A DNA stretch of 64,000 nucleotides, taken from the NCBI GenBank assembly GCA_007922195.1, contig ML682005.1, positions 22,960,514 through 23,024,513 of the forward strand, read 5' to 3'. This DNA is from Podocnemis expansa. Lineage: Eukaryota > Chordata > Testudines > Podocnemididae. Below, piece by piece: positions 61,365 through 64,000 of this stretch. Both the position numbers and the translations under genes were made by a program. The first letter of the stretch is position 1, and every line of letters begins with the position of its first letter. Below the pieces are notes generated by a model. That model was given only the letters and a program-made list of their open reading frames with translations, had not been told where the DNA came from and ran no database searches.

Positions 61365-61760
61365 CTACACTTAGGGCTTATGTTGGTATAACTGTGTTAC
61401 TCTGGGGTGTGGAAGATGCCAACATAGATAGTGCTATGTCAAAGCGATAGCAATGTTTTGCCGCCCAGGGCGCGTTCCAATTGGAACGCTCCCCTTCCCA
61501 TTAGAGGCGCTTAGAGCCGGTTCCGCAAAGCCGCGCCTTTAATAGAGTCGATCCATCGCTGCCTGGGGCTTTGCCCCATCAGCCCCACCGTAGTTACAGT
61601 TCTGTGCTATGTCAACAGAAGGAGTTTCTCTCATCTGCATAGCTACCTCCTTTCAGACAGGTGGATTATATACACCAGTTGGAGACACTCTCCCACCAGC
61701 GTAGTTACCGTCTTCACTAAGTGTTAACAGCGGCGCAACTTTAACTGCAGTGCTATAAAT
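61365..61760. repeat. decayed MITE of the gtctacactt type, host of an insertion
   Basis: Text such as tggtctacacttagggctta, ttggtataactgtgttactc and gtagttaccgtcttcactaa matches a foldback repeat I remember from turtle and crocodile genomes. A 161-bp CpG-rich segment interrupts it at 61443-61603. Confidence 0.65.
61443..61603. repeat. CpG-rich insertion with 12-bp direct repeat, origin unknown
   Basis: The 12-mer gtgctatgtcaa occurs at 61431-61442 and again at 61604-61615, so the 161 bp between look like an insertion with a target duplication. The insert is much richer in GC and CpG than its surroundings. It contains the palindrome gttccaattggaac (61485-61498) and the hairpin ggggctttgcccc (61565-61577). 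It has no open frame, poly(A) tail or family I recognise. It may be a retroposed small RNA or an unknown short element. Confidence 0.6.
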
Positions 61761-61959
61761 ATAAACAAGCATTTGTTTTGCCTTTTTAAAAAATTCAGAT
61801 CACATGTAGTTGTTTTGTTTTTTTTTAAGAAAGCATTTAAAAACATGAAGGGTAGTATTTTAAAATCTTGGGAATGGCTCCCCATTTGGAGCTGAAGAGA
61901 TACTGTGGTACTAGTATTGTCAGAGCCAAGCAGCGATACACTGAGGTCTGAACAGAGGG

Positions 61960-62270
61960 TACATTTGCACTTAATGCCAGAGGTCTAACTTCCAGCTTGA
62001 GCAGACACACCCACCTGAGTTCAGATTTAGTTAATGTGCTAAAAATCGCAGGGTAGCTTTGGCAACGTGGGCAGCAGGAGAGGCTAGCTGCCTCAAATGT
62101 GTACGTAGTATCTCAAGTGAAATCATAATCAGGGATCTTACCCCTTGCGCCACCATGTCAGTCCTGCTATTTTTAGCACACTAACTCAGTCAGAGCTAGT
62201 GCTGGTATGTCTATCTGAGCTGGACGTTACATCTCCAGCTTGATGTACCCCAAGGGGACTTTCCTCTGAG
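61960..62270. repeat. probable decayed MITE
   Basis: Begins gagggtacatttgcactta and contains agcacactaactcagtcag and tagtgctggtatgtctat, similar to 41275-41330. Ends are not defined. No coding. Confidence 0.4.
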
Positions 62271-62841
62271 TGCCATGTTGGGATTCTTACAAGGAAATGC
62301 CTGAGTTTCTTGGCAGTTTTTGGCTGCTGAAAACCTTTATTCTATTCTGTTCTGTTCCAAATACTATTGTGGTAATGTTAAAAACAAAAAAGGCATTTTA
62401 ATAATTTTTGTTGTTGGCAAATAATACAATTTTCATGACTAATCAACTAAAATTAGTAAGTTCTAAATGTGCAGTTTGGGGAGAACTAACTGCAAGCTGC
62501 AGTGCCAAATCAAATGTTAAAGCTGTGGACGGGGTTGGAGCTTGATGTGGATTTTTCTCCACCTTTTTTCTGATCCCTTGCATTCAAGTGTCCTACCATA
62601 GTAACACTCATTATTGTAGAATCCCTCATTCTATGTATCATATACTCAGTAACTGACAAAATCCTATTCACTTCTCTTGAATATTTTGAAAGTGGTCAAG
62701 TTAAATGAATCTTTCCTGAGCTGCAGAGCCCACAACGAAGGACCAGGGTCTTAGAAGGTCAAATTGTACAGAAAAAACACAGACATTGAGCTGCTGCAAA
62801 TAATCCGTGCTGATTTCAATGTTAATTTGCTCCTTTTTCAG

Positions 62842-63147
62842 CTTCAAAAAGAAGTGAGCATACGAAGAGGTGACAGTGTCCTTTGTGATCAGAAGGAAAG
62901 TAACCTTCATCCATTCTCAACCCAGGAAAACCTTCATGTGCTTCATTCAATGGGGCCAAGATCCTACTCTGATTCAGATGCCACGCAGTTTGATGATCGG
63001 TCGCTGTCAAAGCTGAAGGAAAGCGATAGGTGCACTGCCACAGAAAACCTCTTTCTCGATTCACTGTCTCTGGATTCTCCTGATGAATCTGATGAGCCTC
63101 AGCCTCAGAGACTGGAGAGGGAGAAGTACTTGACTTGCTTAACTGAA
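62842..63147 (+). CDS. MTCL1: MTCL1 internal exon, start of Ser-rich region (306 bp)
   Basis: Exon of 102 codons, phase 0 at both ends. The acceptor is ctcctttttcag ending at 62841 and the donor is gtatgt at 63148. It opens LQKEVSIRRGDSVLCDQKES (human LQKEN...FLCDQK). Residues 54-81 (SLSKLKESDRC, ENLFLDSLSLDSP) match a conserved human block. The last part is DESDEPQPQRLEREK, an acidic and basic linker. This is where the coiled coil passes into the disordered phosphorylated region. In the human protein an EEENHKG block follows, so the next exon should lie beyond the window. Confidence 0.94.
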
Positions 63148-63187
63148 GTATGTTATCTACCTTCGTGTTTTCCATTGCACTCTAATC

Positions 63188-63552
63188 CAGAGGGGTGTCA
63201 AACTCATTTACTATGGCCGGCCAGATTTGACTTAAATGTACTTCAAGTGGGCTGCACGTACCGTAAATTGAAATACTGTGGCACGCTGGTAGAATCATGG
63301 AGTGCTGTGCATGCAAAACTGCACTGTGTGATACCTCTCTCTCTCCGTTAGTGAGAGTGTGTGGTCTTGCAAAATGCAATCGCCCATTCCCAGTGCTCCA
63401 TGATGTCACAAGACCTGACTCTCTCACAGAATTTCAGAGTGCTGGATGTGTGAGACCACTCTCTCTCTGCATTTGAGAGAGTGTATGGTCTCTGCAGAGT
63501 GCAGTCAGAGGTCAAATGGAAGACTGTTCAGGCCATTTCTTTCATACCCCTG
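63188..63552. mobile_element. hAT MITE (365 bp)
   Basis: Ends are cagaggggtgtcaaactc and ttcatacccctg. Flanking octamers ctctaatc and ctctagtc agree at 7 of 8. It lies only 40 bp downstream of the MTCL1 exon ending at 63147. The interior has inverted ctctctc/gagagag runs. Confidence 0.92.
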
Positions 63553-64000
63553 CTCTAGTCCGTTCAGCTGTCAGGCTGTGAGAGGGAAGGTTTATTACAG
63601 ATACTGCTTGCAGTAATTTGGTGGTCAGTTGGGTTTAAATTTTAACCTCACCCCTCTTTGTGAGCTAACTGGGTTGGTGTTTGTCAGTGGAGGTAACTGG
63701 TATTTAGGTCAGTCTACAGACAACAGGAGGTCTATAAGAATTTCCTGAGGAACGAATTGGAGAGTTAGAAATGGATCAATGTTTATTTTTGATTATGCTA
63801 GGGGTTACAAGATTTAAATCTCTCCCAGTTTTAAAAGGAGTAGGGGATCTTTTCTGACAGGTGCTCAAATAATTTTATTGTCAAAAACTGTAATGCTGAT
63901 GGCTTAGAAATGATATGAAGGAGGCCTAAGTAATGACTGATATTTAAAAGTCAGTTGCCCTGATACCTCAGCACAACATTTAAGGAGGTCCAGCATCCCA
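63553..64000. other. MTCL1: intronic sequence to the window end
   Basis: AT-rich DNA with no exon or repeat that I recognise. The next MTCL1 exon should lie beyond the window. Confidence 0.6.

Overview
The window is vertebrate intron-rich genomic DNA, most likely from a turtle and certainly a sauropsid. It has no bacterial operons, ribosome binding sites or CRISPR. The repeats are dominated by CR1 LINEs with the typical 3' ends, hAT and other DNA-transposon remnants, a DIRS-type retrotransposon and Penelope-like elements. All of these are common in turtle genomes.

The only host gene I can support is an internal part of MTCL1 (microtubule crosslinking factor 1; SOGA2/CCDC165/KIAA0802) on the + strand. 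Eight exons are visible: 4680-6005, 6919-7074, 16790-16882, 20475-20705, 21990-22178, 39540-39707, 44538-44792 and 62842-63147. Each has AG/GT borders, is a multiple of three and begins and ends in phase 0. Together they give 2,724 nt (908 codons) of open frame. They code for the long coiled-coil/SOGA part of the protein and the start of the serine-rich region behind it. The first exons and the C-terminal exons lie outside the window.

Layout. 1-4679 is an upstream intron with part of an LTR-like repeat, a CR1 3' end, a Penelope-type foldback and a hAT-like element. 4680-7074 holds the large exon and the next one. 7075-22178 has three exons separated by introns with small hAT elements, a CR1 and a foldback. 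22179-39539 is a long intron with a GC-rich palindromic array, an old CR1 (27.3-29.3 kb), a 689-bp hAT-like element and a decayed DIRS element (32.5-36.2 kb) with RT, RNase H and tyrosine-recombinase regions. 39708-44537 carries a Penelope-like element with a GIY-YIG-type ORF split by a 5' inversion. 44793-62841 is an 18-kb intron with nested hAT elements (48.6-52.6 kb), a young CR1 inserted in an older CR1 with a 10-N gap, a second LTR-like copy, a Tigger-like MITE and a small CpG-rich insertion of unknown origin at 61.44-61.60 kb.

The repeats are described from recognition of their ends and reading frames only. No database search was possible, so family names are inferences unless the entry says otherwise.
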